Under the pieces are notes generated by a model. It was not told where the DNA came from, ran no database searches, and worked only from the letters and a program-made list of their open reading frames with translations. The translations under genes and the position numbers were made by a program. Shown here piece after piece: positions 55,586-63,738 of a stretch of 64,000 nt of DNA. Each line of letters begins with the position of its first letter. Position 1 is the stretch's first letter. Source of the stretch: G958295935 sp965224235 (GTDB taxonomy: Bacteria > Chloroflexota > Dehalococcoidia > Lucifugimonadales > Lucifugimonadaceae); NCBI GenBank assembly GCA_965224235.1, contig CBDCYP010000001.1, forward strand, positions 558,001 through 622,000, given 5' to 3'.

Positions 55586-56062
55586 AGCCAGGAAATATCT
55601 ATACGATATACAGTAAGCCACTGGACTGATTCAGGAGTTTACCGATGGCACGACCTTTGCCGACTACCAGTCCAACGCCATGATGCGCGCCGCGGTTGAA
55701 CGGGAGTTTGAAATCATCGGCGAAGCCATGACACAACTAGGGAACCTCTGAACAAGCCGCTGATGCGCTTGGCAGAGCGGAGGTTCCCCCCTCCTGAATC
55801 CTCCCACCGTGGGGGAGGAGGCCAGAACCCTTCGACAAGCTCAGGGCGAACGGATTGGAACCCGGAGTTGTTCAGAGGTTTCCTAGCAAAACTTGACTCG
55901 GCCCTCGCTTCTCGGATAAGCGGATATGAGCGGATTATTGCTTTCCGAAACGTCCTGATTCACGGCTATGTTGATGTGGACGACAATACCGTGTGGGATG
56001 TCGTAGAGAGCGATCTGCCGATCCTGGCCCGCGAGGTTGATGGCCTTGTGGAGGAAGAATGA
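55575..56062 (+). pseudogene. HEPN (DUF86/HepT) toxin broken by TAA and MITE1
   Basis: ATG 55575 begins MRREARKYLYDIQ, and then TAA at 55614. The frame continues ATGLIQEFTDGTTFADYQSNAMMRAAVEREFEIIGEAMTQL, where MITE1 (55741-55882, CTAG duplication) enters. It resumes AKLDSALASRISGYERIIAFRNVLIHGY, carrying the RX4HXY RNase motif, and ends VDGLVEEE. Two independent lesions inactivate the toxin. Confidence 0.88.
55741..55882 (+). repeat. MITE1 copy 8
   Basis: 142 bp between two CTAG copies, inside the hepT gene; the insert (146 bp) shifts the frame. Confidence 0.94.
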
Positions 56063-56067
56063 CTTGT

Positions 56068-56160
56068 AGGGCAGCAGGGCGAGGGGGCCGACTGGACGCG
56101 GCCATCGAAGCGAAGCTGACGCGGCTGGGGTTTGGGGAGAAGCCGGAGGAGAATGACTGA
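56068..56160 (+). pseudogene. hsdM2 3' stub 1
   Basis: A copy of the last ~25 codons of hsdM2 (GRLDAAIEAKLTRLGFGEKPEEND, then TGA 56158). It follows the MNT/HEPN cassette directly. Confidence 0.88.
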
Positions 56161-56190
56161 TCGGTGTGAACCGGTCTGTTACAGGAGGAC

Positions 56191-56823
56191 ATGGCCTTGG
56201 ATTGGGTGATTGTGGCAACAACGGTGGTCATTGCCTTTTCGGCTGTTACGTCGCTCTGGCTGAACTGGCGACTGAGCCAGGACAACCGCGCCCTGCGGAA
56301 GGCAGGTACGGAGCCTGAGGTCGTAGCCTATCTCGACATCGACGCGCGCTCAGGCTCTCTCGTCATGCTTGTGCTGGAGAATATCGGACAGGGGCCAGCA
56401 TGTGACGTTGAGCTATTCGTAGACGCCGATCCGAAGGACTTCGCCGACCACGAGGTAATGAACGTGCCTGCGCGAGTGCATACGAAGATTGCGCGCCTGA
56501 TCCCTCAAGGAGGGCGTCGTGAAAGGATGCTGGCCTTAGGGTCCACTCTCGTGAAGGAAGGTGACGCACTCCGCCCCTTCAGCGTTGAGGTCAGCTATGC
56601 AAATTTACGAGGGGCGAGTGATGACCCTCGCGTGTACGAGTTGGATGTCTCGGAACTTGGTGGGGCACTGGCGCGTAAACTCCCCGAGCAGAGTATAGCT
56701 GACAGCTTGGCGAAGATCGAGAAGCACCTTGGAAACTACGGCAGCGAAATGGCGCGCTTGCGTGCGAAGACGAGTACGGCAGTCGAGCGGCAGCTAGCAG
56801 AGAAGGCGCGCTTGGGTTCCTGA
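56191..56823 (+). CDS. Membrane-anchored hypothetical protein
   Basis: A 210-residue protein with one N-terminal transmembrane helix (VIVATTVVIAFSAVTSLWL, residues 6-24). A strand-rich domain follows (VVAYLDIDARSGSLVMLVLENIGQGPACDVELFVD...), like immunoglobulin-type folds found near membranes, and then a C-terminal helical tail. It is not a known toxin or antitoxin. AGGAGGAC precedes ATG 56191. It stands as a single-gene cassette between two hsdM2 stubs. Confidence 0.65.
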   Translation: MALDWVIVATTVVIAFSAVTSLWLNWRLSQDNRALRKAGTEPEVVAYLDIDARSGSLVMLVLENIGQGPACDVELFVDADPKDFADHEVMNVPARVHTKIARLIPQGGRRERMLALGSTLVKEGDALRPFSVEVSYANLRGASDDPRVYELDVSELGGALARKLPEQSIADSLAKIEKHLGNYGSEMARLRAKTSTAVERQLAEKARLGS

Positions 56824-56845
56824 TGAATCGGGCGCCACGGTCTAG

Positions 56846-56987
56846 GGAACCTCTGAACAAGCCGCTGATGCGCTTGGCAGAGCGGAGATTCCCCCCTCCT
56901 GAATCCTCCCACCGTGGGGGAGGAGGCCAGAACCCTTCGACAAGCTCAGGGCGAACGGATTGGAACCCGGAGTTGTTCAGAGGTTTC
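56846..56987 (+). repeat. MITE1 copy 9
   Basis: 142 bp between two CTAG copies, just downstream of the membrane-protein gene and before hsdM2 stub 2. Confidence 0.93.
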
Positions 56988-57019
56988 CTAGGTTGACCTT
57001 CTGTTGGAGGAAGGATGAA

Positions 57020-57103
57020 CAAAGGCAGCAGGCGGAGGCGCAGCGGCTGGACGCGGAGATCGAGGCGAACCTGGCGCGGTTGGGGTTTGGGTCAGGAAAA
57101 TAG
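57020..57103 (+). pseudogene. hsdM2 3' stub 2
   Basis: The frame QRQQAEAQRLDAEIEANLARLGFGSGK and TAG 57101 copies the end of hsdM2. A composite MITE1 begins six bases later. Confidence 0.88.
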
Positions 57104-57108
57104 CCTAG

Positions 57109-57538
57109 GGATGGTCTGAACAAGCCCACTGGTTGCGCCTGAATCTGTTACAAAGACCCTTCGACAAGCTCAGGGCGAACGGATTGGAACACGTTGCTGA
57201 TGCGCTTGGCAGAGCGGAGGTTCCCCCCTCCTGAATCCTCCCACCGTGGGGGAGGAGGCCAGAACCCTTCGACAAGCTCAGGGCGAACGGATTGGAACAC
57301 GTTGCTGATGCGCTTGGCAGAGCGGAGGTTCCCCCCTCCTTAATCCTCCCCCCCGGTGGGGGAGAAGGCCAGAACCCTTCGACAAGCTCAGAGCGAACGG
57401 ATTGGAACACGTTGCTGATGCGCTTGGCAGAGCGGAGGTTCCCCCCTCCTTAATCCTCCCCCCGGTGGGGGAGAAGGCCAGAACCCTTCGACAAGCTCAG
57501 GGCGAACGGATTGGAACACGGAGTTGTTCAGAGGTTCC
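57109..57538 (+). repeat. Composite MITE1 copy 10 (430 bp)
   Basis: The ends match MITE1 (GGATGGTCTGAACAAG... and ...TTGTTCAGAGGTTCC), but the interior has expanded to about three and a half tandem units of ~120 bp, each running from GTTGCTGATGCGC to CGGATTGGAACAC. The left flank is CTAG; the right flank is CCAG, so the duplication has diverged. Confidence 0.88.
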
Positions 57539-57606
57539 CCAGGTCTTGTCGGCTGGTGAACAGGGCTCGTATAATCTAGACAGAATATCTAGCCAGGAGG
57601 TGGGTT

Positions 57607-57867
57607 ATGGCACAGTGGGCTCTCCAGGACGCCAAGAACCGGTTCAGCGCCGTGGTGGACGCCGCTCTTGCAGGGGAACCCCAGCAGGTGACCAGGCGCG
57701 GCAAGCCTGCTGTGGTGGTGCTGTCAGTGAAAGCGTACGAGCAGCTGCGTAAGCGCCCGCCAGAGAGCGCCACGTCCTTTGTTGAACACCTGATGACCAT
57801 CCCAAACGGCGGTGGCGAATTCGAGTTTGAACGCATCCCCTTGGCGCCCCGTTCACTGGAGTTGTGA
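57607..57867 (+). CDS. Phd/YefM-type antitoxin
   Basis: An 86-residue antitoxin: MAQWALQDAKNRFSAVVDAALAGEPQQVTRRGKPAVVVLSVKAYEQL is the standard Phd/YefM DNA-binding N-terminus. The C-terminal tail (GGEFEFERIPLAPRSLEL) would bind the toxin. The GCCAGGAGGTGG ribosome site precedes it. Toxin and antitoxin overlap (TGATG). Upstream TATAATCTAGACAGAATATCTAG contains a possible -10 box and an inverted repeat for autoregulation. Confidence 0.88.
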   Translation: MAQWALQDAKNRFSAVVDAALAGEPQQVTRRGKPAVVVLSVKAYEQLRKRPPESATSFVEHLMTIPNGGGEFEFERIPLAPRSLEL

Positions 57868-58289
57868 TGTTCCTTCTGGACACCGATGTGGTATCGCTGT
57901 TGCGCAGACCCGACCGCCACCCGGCTCCTGCCCGTTGGCTACAGGCCCAGCGGCCAGCCGATGTGTTTATCAGCGTCGTTACCCTGGCCGAAATGGAGCG
58001 TGGCTTGGCACAGCAGAGACGACGAGACCCTGCTTTTGCGGGTGACCTCGCCGCCTGGATGGATCAAACGACAGTCTCCTTTTCAGACCGGATCATTGGG
58101 GTGGACTCAGCCGCAGCCAGGCTTTGGGGACGAATGTCCGGGGACATCGGTCACTTCAATGTTGACCTGCTAATCGCAGCCACTGCACTTGTACATGGCC
58201 TAACCGTGGTCACCCGCAACGTGCGCCATTTCGAGCCGACGGGCGTCCGCGTGCTCAATCCCTTTGCGGACGATGAGGGCGCGAGATGA
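57867..58289 (+). CDS. PIN-domain toxin (VapC/FitB-type)
   Basis: A 140-residue PIN RNase: MFLLDTDVVSLL (Asp 5), ISVVTLAEMERGL (Glu near 44), FNVDLLIAATAL (Asp near 98) and VTRNVRHFEPTGVRVLNP, typical of FitB/VapC proteins with TRN near the end. The triad is complete. It is followed closely by the decayed hicA3. Confidence 0.9.
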   Translation: MFLLDTDVVSLLRRPDRHPAPARWLQAQRPADVFISVVTLAEMERGLAQQRRRDPAFAGDLAAWMDQTTVSFSDRIIGVDSAAARLWGRMSGDIGHFNVDLLIAATALVHGLTVVTRNVRHFEPTGVRVLNPFADDEGAR

Positions 58290-58320
58290 TCCTCTCGTCC
58301 AGGCTTGGAACAAGCTAGCC

Positions 58321-58512
58321 GTGCCAAAGGTTAGAGAAGCAATATAGTTGATTGAGCAGGACGGATGGCGGTTAGTTCGCACCAGGGGAAGCCACCGTCA
58401 GTTCATGCGCCCGGTCAAGCGTGGCCGTGTGACCATTCCCGGTAAGCCCGGCGACGACCTGCCCCCAGGCACCTGGAACAGCATATTGAAGCAATCTGGC
58501 CTGAAGGAGTAA
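58321..58512 (+). pseudogene. hicA3 toxin with premature TAG
   Basis: GTG 58321 starts PKVREAI, and then TAG at 58345. The rest is a good HicA: LIEQDGWRLVRTRGSHRQFMRPVKRG, VTIPGKPGDDLPPGTWNSILKQSGLKE. The catalytic His (GSHRQ) is downstream of the stop, so no active toxin is made unless translation restarts. Confidence 0.85.
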
Positions 58513-58520
58513 GCGGAGCC

Positions 58521-58739
58521 ATGAAATATATCGTGGTCATCGAAAAGACTCCTAACAACTACGCTGCCTATGTGCCTGACCTGCCCGGCTGCTTCGAGCA
58601 GGCGCACATCGCACCCCACCGGGCCATTGCCTGGACTGATGACCTTGAGCTTTTCCCTGAATCTTTATACATCGACCTCACCGGTAAATCCGTTGAAGAG
58701 GTAATGCCCGGTGTACGGTTAAGGGCGCAAGATGGCTGA
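58521..58739 (+). CDS. HicB-like antitoxin, C-terminal part scrambled
   Basis: A 72-residue frame: MKYIVVIEKTPNNYAAYVPDLPGC is a proper HicB start, but from residue ~25 (FEQAHIAPHRAIAWTDDLELFPESLYIDL) it no longer resembles the family, although KSVEEVMPGVRLRAQ may be a new ending. It probably lost its toxin-binding C-terminus. It lies eight bases after hicA3. Confidence 0.6.
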   Translation: MKYIVVIEKTPNNYAAYVPDLPGCFEQAHIAPHRAIAWTDDLELFPESLYIDLTGKSVEEVMPGVRLRAQDG

Positions 58740-58785
58740 AATCTGTCGGTTATAGGGCATTATCATAAGCATTCACTTCAGGGAG

Positions 58786-58857
58786 GATGGCGCGGCTCGC
58801 CGCCCATTGGCGGGAACTGCAGGCGTAGGCGCGGCGGCTGGGGTTTAGGGGATACAA
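58786..58857 (+). pseudogene. hsdM2 3' stub 3
   Basis: MARLAAHWRELQA, stop, then ARRLGFRG echoes the hsdM2 end (MARLTVQWREQQAEAQRL ... RLGFGE), with a TAG and small deletions. It is followed by the HI0074/MNT cassette. Confidence 0.78.
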
Positions 58858-58864
58858 ATAGAAC

Positions 58865-59287
58865 ATGGCCATCAATACGGATTTCCTCACCCGGTGCATC
58901 GACACCTTGAAGTCGGCGTTTGAGCAACTGCAACAGCGCGGCCCGGAGGATGTTTACTACGACATATTTCGCGCGGCCTCGGTCAAAGAGTTCGAAATCG
59001 TGCTTGAGCAGTCCGGCAGCCTGCTGAAGAAGCGCCTGCGGCCCTACTTCGCCAGTAACAGACAGGCCGACCGACTGACCTTCAAGAATGTCTTTCGGCA
59101 CGCGGTCAAGCACGGCCTGATCTCGGTGGAAGCCTGCGAACGCTGGATGGCCTACCGGGCCAACAGAAACGACACCGCGCACGATTATGGAGAGGGTTTC
59201 GCAGAGGCTACTCTGAAGCTGCTGCCGAACTTCATCACCGACGCCAGAGAGCTGGCAAGTGTCATTGCAGAGGGTGCGGATGATTGA
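58865..59287 (+). CDS. Nucleotidyltransferase substrate-binding protein (HI0074-like, HEPN-type)
   Basis: A 140-residue all-helical protein: LTRCIDTLKSAFEQLQQ, YYDIFRAASVKEFEIVLEQSGSLLKKRL, and WMAYRANRNDTAHDYGEGFAE near residue 98, typical of HI0074-family HEPN-like proteins. The partner MNT gene overlaps it by eight bases. The pair forms a toxin-antitoxin-like module. Confidence 0.88.
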   Translation: MAINTDFLTRCIDTLKSAFEQLQQRGPEDVYYDIFRAASVKEFEIVLEQSGSLLKKRLRPYFASNRQADRLTFKNVFRHAVKHGLISVEACERWMAYRANRNDTAHDYGEGFAEATLKLLPNFITDARELASVIAEGADD

Positions 59288-59600
59288 CCGGCTGGACCTG
59301 CCGCTCCGCTACCGGGAGCAGCTGGAGGCGCTGCTGCGTGAGCACGTGCCCGACGTGGAGGTGTGGGCCTACGGCAGCCGCATCAACGGCAGGAGCCACG
59401 AGGGCAGCGACCTGGACCTGGTTCTGCGCAGCCCGACGCTGGAACCCTTGGGCGGTGGATATTACGACCTACTGGAGGGGATTGAGGAGTCGAACATCCC
59501 CATTTTGGTACAGGCCCACGACTGGGCACGTCTGCCTGAGAGCTTTCACCGGGAGATCGAGCGGGACTACGTGGTTGTGCAGGAAGAGGAGGACAAATAG
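59280..59600 (+). CDS. MNT-type nucleotidyltransferase (HI0073-like)
   Basis: A 106-residue nucleotidyltransferase with YGSRINGRSHEGSDLDLVL near residue 36 (G-S ... D-x-D). It is the partner of the HI0074-like protein just upstream. It ends three bases before hsdS2, so it is the last cassette of this interval and is not followed by a stub. Confidence 0.88.
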   Translation: MIDRLDLPLRYREQLEALLREHVPDVEVWAYGSRINGRSHEGSDLDLVLRSPTLEPLGGGYYDLLEGIEESNIPILVQAHDWARLPESFHREIERDYVVVQEEEDK

Positions 59601-59603
59601 ACG

Positions 59604-60923
59604 GTGGGGAGCGAATGGCCGACGTCAACGATCGACGATATTGCTGAAAAGGTTGCAATGGGACCTTTCGGTTCATCGATCAAGGTTGAGACATTCGTGC
59701 CTGAAGGCGTGCCGATCATCAGCGGCCAGCACCTGCACGGGTCCCGGGTCGCTGATGCGCCTGGCTTCAACTTCATTACAGACGAACATGCCCGACGGCT
59801 CGCGAACGCCAATGTGAAACGAGGAGACATAGTCATTAGTCACCGGGGAACGATTGGACAAATCGCCTACATCCCACAAAGTTCCCAATTTGATCGATAT
59901 GTTGTTTCTCAAAGCCAGTTCTATTTGCGCTGTGACCAAACGAAGGTCATCCCCGAGTTTGTGACGATGTACTTCAAATCACATGAAGGGCAGCACCAGC
60001 TTCTGGCCAACTCATCACAAGTTGGTGTTCCATCAATCGCGCAGCCCGTGACCTACTTGCGCACGATAGAAATCCCCATCCCGCCTCTCCCCCAGCAGCG
60101 CGCCATCGCCCACGTGCTGGGGACGCTGGACGACAAGATCGAGTTGAACCGGCGGATGAACGAGACACTGGAGTCGATGGCCCGCGCCATCTTCCAGGAC
60201 TGGTTCGTCGCCTTCGGGCCGACGCGGGCCAAGATGGAGGGGCGCGAGCCGTACCTGCCGGCGGAGGTGTGGTCGCTGTTCCCGGACCGGCTGGTGGACT
60301 CGGAGTTGGGGGAGGTGCCGGAGGGGTGGGAGGTACGGGAGTTGGGGGAGATTGCCTCCATAGTAGGAGGCTCCACGCCCAGCACCAAGCAGCCTGAGTA
60401 TTGGGAAGACGGCACTCACCGCTGGGCAACGCCTAAAGACCTCGCCGCCCTCGCCACACCGGTACTCTTGGAGACCGAGCGGAGGATTACGGATGCCGGC
60501 CTGCAACGCGTAGGGTCGGGACTCCTTCCACGGGGCACAGTCCTCTTGTCTTCGAGGGCGCCGATAGGCTACCTTGCGATTACAGAGGTTCCAGTCGCTA
60601 TCAACCAAGGCTTTATCGCCATCCTGCCGCGTGAAGGAGTCTCGAACCTGTTCATGCTCTACTGGTGCGAGGCATCCCACGAGATGATAGTCAACCACGC
60701 CAACGGCTCGACATTCCTTGAAATCAACAAGGGGAACTTCCGGCAACTCATGGCGGTCATGCCAGACAACACAGCCATGACCACGTTCGACAGAAGCGTT
60801 CGGCCGCTCTACGAGCGCGTTGTCTCCAATGAGCGCGTGACTCGCACTCTAGCCGCCTTGAGGGACGCGCTGCTGCCGAAGCTGTTGTCGGGGGAGGTGG
60901 GGGTGGGGGACGTGGGGGTATAG
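59604..60923 (+). CDS. hsdS: Type I restriction-modification specificity subunit HsdS2
   Basis: A 439-residue specificity subunit for HsdM2. The first target-recognition domain begins EWPTSTIDDIAEKVAMGPFG; the central conserved region is PPLPQQRAIAHVLGTLDDKIELNRRMNETLESMARAIFQDWFVAF near residue 155. The second begins GWEVRELGEIASIVGGSTP near residue 237, followed by LLPRGTVLLSSRAPIGYLAI. The C-terminal half is duplicated at 63177-63735. Start GTG 59604. Intact. Confidence 0.93.
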   Translation: MGSEWPTSTIDDIAEKVAMGPFGSSIKVETFVPEGVPIISGQHLHGSRVADAPGFNFITDEHARRLANANVKRGDIVISHRGTIGQIAYIPQSSQFDRYVVSQSQFYLRCDQTKVIPEFVTMYFKSHEGQHQLLANSSQVGVPSIAQPVTYLRTIEIPIPPLPQQRAIAHVLGTLDDKIELNRRMNETLESMARAIFQDWFVAFGPTRAKMEGREPYLPAEVWSLFPDRLVDSELGEVPEGWEVRELGEIASIVGGSTPSTKQPEYWEDGTHRWATPKDLAALATPVLLETERRITDAGLQRVGSGLLPRGTVLLSSRAPIGYLAITEVPVAINQGFIAILPREGVSNLFMLYWCEASHEMIVNHANGSTFLEINKGNFRQLMAVMPDNTAMTTFDRSVRPLYERVVSNERVTRTLAALRDALLPKLLSGEVGVGDVGV

Positions 60924-60958
60924 GGTTAGGGAGGCCAACAATCAGGTGAGGGGATCGA

Positions 60959-61783
60959 ATGAGTAGCCTTACAACCACTGACAAGCGCTACCTCGAAAAC
61001 ATCCTGAGCATGGGGGGCGGTTATGTTTTGGATTTTACCGATACATCATTCCGCAAGTTTTTCAATTCGTATAACGTCGATATCCACGATCTCAAGTATC
61101 AGACCGATGGCACGTCCAAGGCGAAGAAGCTGCGGGCATTTTGGGAAAAGGAACCCGATGCTTTAGTCGGGAACATTTTATCCGAATTACTTGATATTTA
61201 CGAGACTACCTGCGAACTAAACCAGAGCGAAGTCGATGCTAATTCGCTCGCTAAAAGTCGCGAGATTATTGCCAAGCTTTCCGGAGAATACCACGACAAT
61301 AACTCCATGACCGTCGAAAGGTTCCTGAAGAAGGAGTTTGAGATACCGAACATTCAGAACTTGCCAGTGGAATTTGCTGTATCCGAAATCATCCGAGACC
61401 GATTGAAGGAGGCACAGTCGTGTCTGTGTGCTGATGCCCCTCTCGCAGCGATTTTCCAGTGTGGTAGCGTTCTAGAGGGGGTTCTCCTTGGTGCGGCTCA
61501 GAAGGAGCCGGAAACATTTAACCGGTCACCGGCTAGTCCAAAACGGGACGGCAAGGTAAAGGGTTTCCGGGAATGGACTCTATCGGAGTTCATAGACGTA
61601 GCACATGACATCGGGTTGTTAGACCCAGATGTACAGAAATTCAGTCACGGATTGCGGGATTTCAGGAACTATATTCACCCTTACGAACAAATGGCATCGG
61701 GCTTCAAACCTGATGAACACACAGCCTGGGTCTGTTTCCACGTGCTCAAGGCCGCTTTGGCCAACGTGTCAGGGGGGCGTTAA
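60959..61783 (+). CDS. Hypothetical protein with HEPN-like C-terminal region
   Basis: A 274-residue protein. The N-terminal domain (LTTTDKRYLENILSMGGGYVLDFTDTSFRKFFNSYNVDIHD, GTSKAKKLRAFWEKEP) is a recurring but unnamed domain of defence-island proteins. The C-terminal part (RLKEAQSCLCADAPLAAIFQCGSVLEGVLLG, FSHGLRDFRNYIHPYEQ) is helical with R-N-Y-I-H, close to an R-x4-H HEPN site. It may be an abortive-infection RNase. It follows hsdS2 by 35 bases and sits between hsdS2 and its duplicated end. Confidence 0.65.
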   Translation: MSSLTTTDKRYLENILSMGGGYVLDFTDTSFRKFFNSYNVDIHDLKYQTDGTSKAKKLRAFWEKEPDALVGNILSELLDIYETTCELNQSEVDANSLAKSREIIAKLSGEYHDNNSMTVERFLKKEFEIPNIQNLPVEFAVSEIIRDRLKEAQSCLCADAPLAAIFQCGSVLEGVLLGAAQKEPETFNRSPASPKRDGKVKGFREWTLSEFIDVAHDIGLLDPDVQKFSHGLRDFRNYIHPYEQMASGFKPDEHTAWVCFHVLKAALANVSGGR

Positions 61784-61833
61784 TAGAGGCCTTGGCTGGT
61801 GTCGGGGGCGGTGCGGATGGGGGTGAAAGCACT

Positions 61834-62306
61834 ATGACCTTAGATCAGCAGGAATACGAGGCCATAATTAACGACAACACTAAGGTCATTACCGAAGACA
61901 TCGTATGGGAAGGAAGACCCAATTCACCGATGCGGAAGTTTAGAATCGACATCAGTTCCGATGAAGGGTACCCCATATTTGTAAAAGGTTGGTACAGTCC
62001 CCGCTCCGGCAAGTTGTCGTATGCTATCATCCACCTGACTGTGGGCAGAATCTACGGCCTTGATTTGGGAGCAGCCCATTGCAATCCTGATGGCAAAATT
62101 GCAATCCTGATGGCAAAGCTGTGGGAGAGAAGCACAAGAACTACTGGGCGCCGGGCAGGCGGGATAAATGGGCTTACGTGCCGGAGGACATTACCGAGAC
62201 GTGGAACCATCCGGTAGCAGTCTGGGGTCAGTTCTGCGCCGAAGCGAATTTGCAACACTCGGGTACAATGCGGGAGCCGGTAATCCAAGGTGCAATGCTG
62301 TTATGA
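61834..62306 (+). pseudogene. Small unknown protein (DUF6978-like), frame broken by a 20-bp tandem duplication
   Basis: ATG 61834 gives MTLDQQEYEAIINDNTKVITEDIVWEGRP, FRIDISSDEGYPIFVKGWY and GRIYGLDLGAAHCNPDGK. Then the 20-base unit at 62078-62097 is repeated at 62098-62117 and shifts the frame. With one unit removed it continues AVGEKHKNYWAPGRRDKWAYVPEDITETWNHP to TGA 62304, overlapping the DUF1828 start. It is the counterpart of the gene at 38862. Loss or gain of the repeat could switch it on and off. Confidence 0.7.
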
Positions 62307-63082
62307 ACGTTAATGAACTTTGCGTCTCCATTTGCCAGTCGTTGCCTCCCCTGTTTGTGTGTTCGCCGGCTCCGCAAGAAGGAGTACGGGTACGGACGCC
62401 GTTGTTGTACCCGGACGGCGGCGTTGTGGATGTATTCGTTCTGGAACGTAGCGGTAGTTACACTATTACCGACTTTGGGGATGCGCTGGGCTGGCTTGGT
62501 ATGCAGTCTGTTAGCCGAAAACGTTCAAACAAGCAGCAATTGCTGATCCAAGATGTATGTCAAACATTACGTATTGAGTTGCTCCAACCCCAGTTAGTAC
62601 TTCGCAATGTAGTGAAGGACGCGTTGGGGGAATCGGTGCTCCGCGTCGCCCAAGCAGTCGTCCGAGTTTCCGACCTGTGGTTCACGCTGCGAAGCCAAAC
62701 GTTGCAGACTACGGCAGACGAGGTGGACGAGTGGCTGCACGAAAAACGGATTCCCTTCGAGCGGCAAGTGACGAAACAAGGCCGGTCTACCCAAAACTGG
62801 ACGGTGGATTTTGAGACACAAATCGACAACCGGACATCCCTAGTGTTTCTGCTAAGCACTGGTTCCCGGGGGGCCGTCAGGCGCATTGCGGAGCACGTCT
62901 TGGCAGGGTGTGTTGACCTCCAACACCTTGAGTCAAACCAGCCCAGCTTGGCATTTATCTCGCTATTCGATGACACAGAAGACGTGTGGCGAGCCGAGGA
63001 TTTTGGATTGGTTGAGGATTACTCCAAAATAGCTCGATGGTCTCGCCCAGATGAACTGGAGCAGTTGCTAAAGGCTCCATGA
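62303..63082 (+). CDS. DUF1828-like protein (second copy of the pair)
   Basis: A 259-residue protein: VRVRTPLLYPDGGVVDVFVLERSGSYTITDFGDALGWLG is typical of the DUF1828 N-terminus, and LVFLLSTGSRGAVRRIAEHVLAGCVDLQHL of the C-terminal DUF1829-like half. The function is not established. It overlaps the broken partner by four bases (ATGA). Its relative at 39495 lies in the first restriction operon. Confidence 0.75.
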   Translation: MNVNELCVSICQSLPPLFVCSPAPQEGVRVRTPLLYPDGGVVDVFVLERSGSYTITDFGDALGWLGMQSVSRKRSNKQQLLIQDVCQTLRIELLQPQLVLRNVVKDALGESVLRVAQAVVRVSDLWFTLRSQTLQTTADEVDEWLHEKRIPFERQVTKQGRSTQNWTVDFETQIDNRTSLVFLLSTGSRGAVRRIAEHVLAGCVDLQHLESNQPSLAFISLFDDTEDVWRAEDFGLVEDYSKIARWSRPDELEQLLKAP

Positions 63083-63176
63083 CCCCCCCTCACCGAAGCC
63101 GCCGCGCTGGCCTGGTGGAGGGGCTCGGGTGGGGGGTGGGGCGCGGGTAAGGCGGCGCGCCTGACGCTTCCGGGGC

Positions 63177-63735
63177 GGAGCGGGCTGAGTATTGGGAAGA
63201 CGGCGCTCACTGCTGGGCAACGCCTAGAGACCTCGCCGCTCTCGCCGTGCCGGTACTCTTGGAGACCGAGCGGAGGATTACGGATGCCGGCCTGGAACGC
63301 ATAGGGTCGGGACTCCTTCCACGGGGCACGGTCCTCTTGTCTTCGCGGGCGCCGATAGGCTACCTTGCGATTGCAGAGGTTCCAGTCGCTATCAACCAAG
63401 GCTTTATCGGCATCCTGCCGCGTGAAGGAGTCTTGAACCTGTTCATGCTCTACAGGTGCGAGGCATCCCATGAGAAGATAGTCAACCATGCCAACGGCTC
63501 GACGTTCCTTGAAATCAGCAAAGGCATATTTCGGCAAATCCTGTTGGCCGGACCGGACATGCCAGCCATGACCGCGTTCGACAAGAGCACTCGCCTGCTC
63601 TACGAGCGCGTCGTCTCCAATGAGCGCGAGAATCGCGCCCTTGCCGTCTTGCATGATGCGCTGTTGCTGAGGCTGTTGTCCGGGGGAGGTTCGGGTGGGG
63701 GATCCTACATGTCATGTGAAAGAAGGAGACCCTGA
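63177..63735 (+). pseudogene. Duplicated 3' half of hsdS2
   Basis: About 186 codons reading AEYWEDGAHCWATPRDLAALAVPVLLETERRITDAGLERIG and onward closely match the second target-recognition domain of HsdS2 (60397-60900), with scattered substitutions (DMPAMTAFDKSTRLLYE against DNTAMTTFDRSVRPLYE). It has no start codon and is preceded by G-rich debris. It flanks the cassettes at 60959-63082 as a direct repeat of the hsdS2 end. Confidence 0.9.
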
Positions 63736-63738
63736 CCG

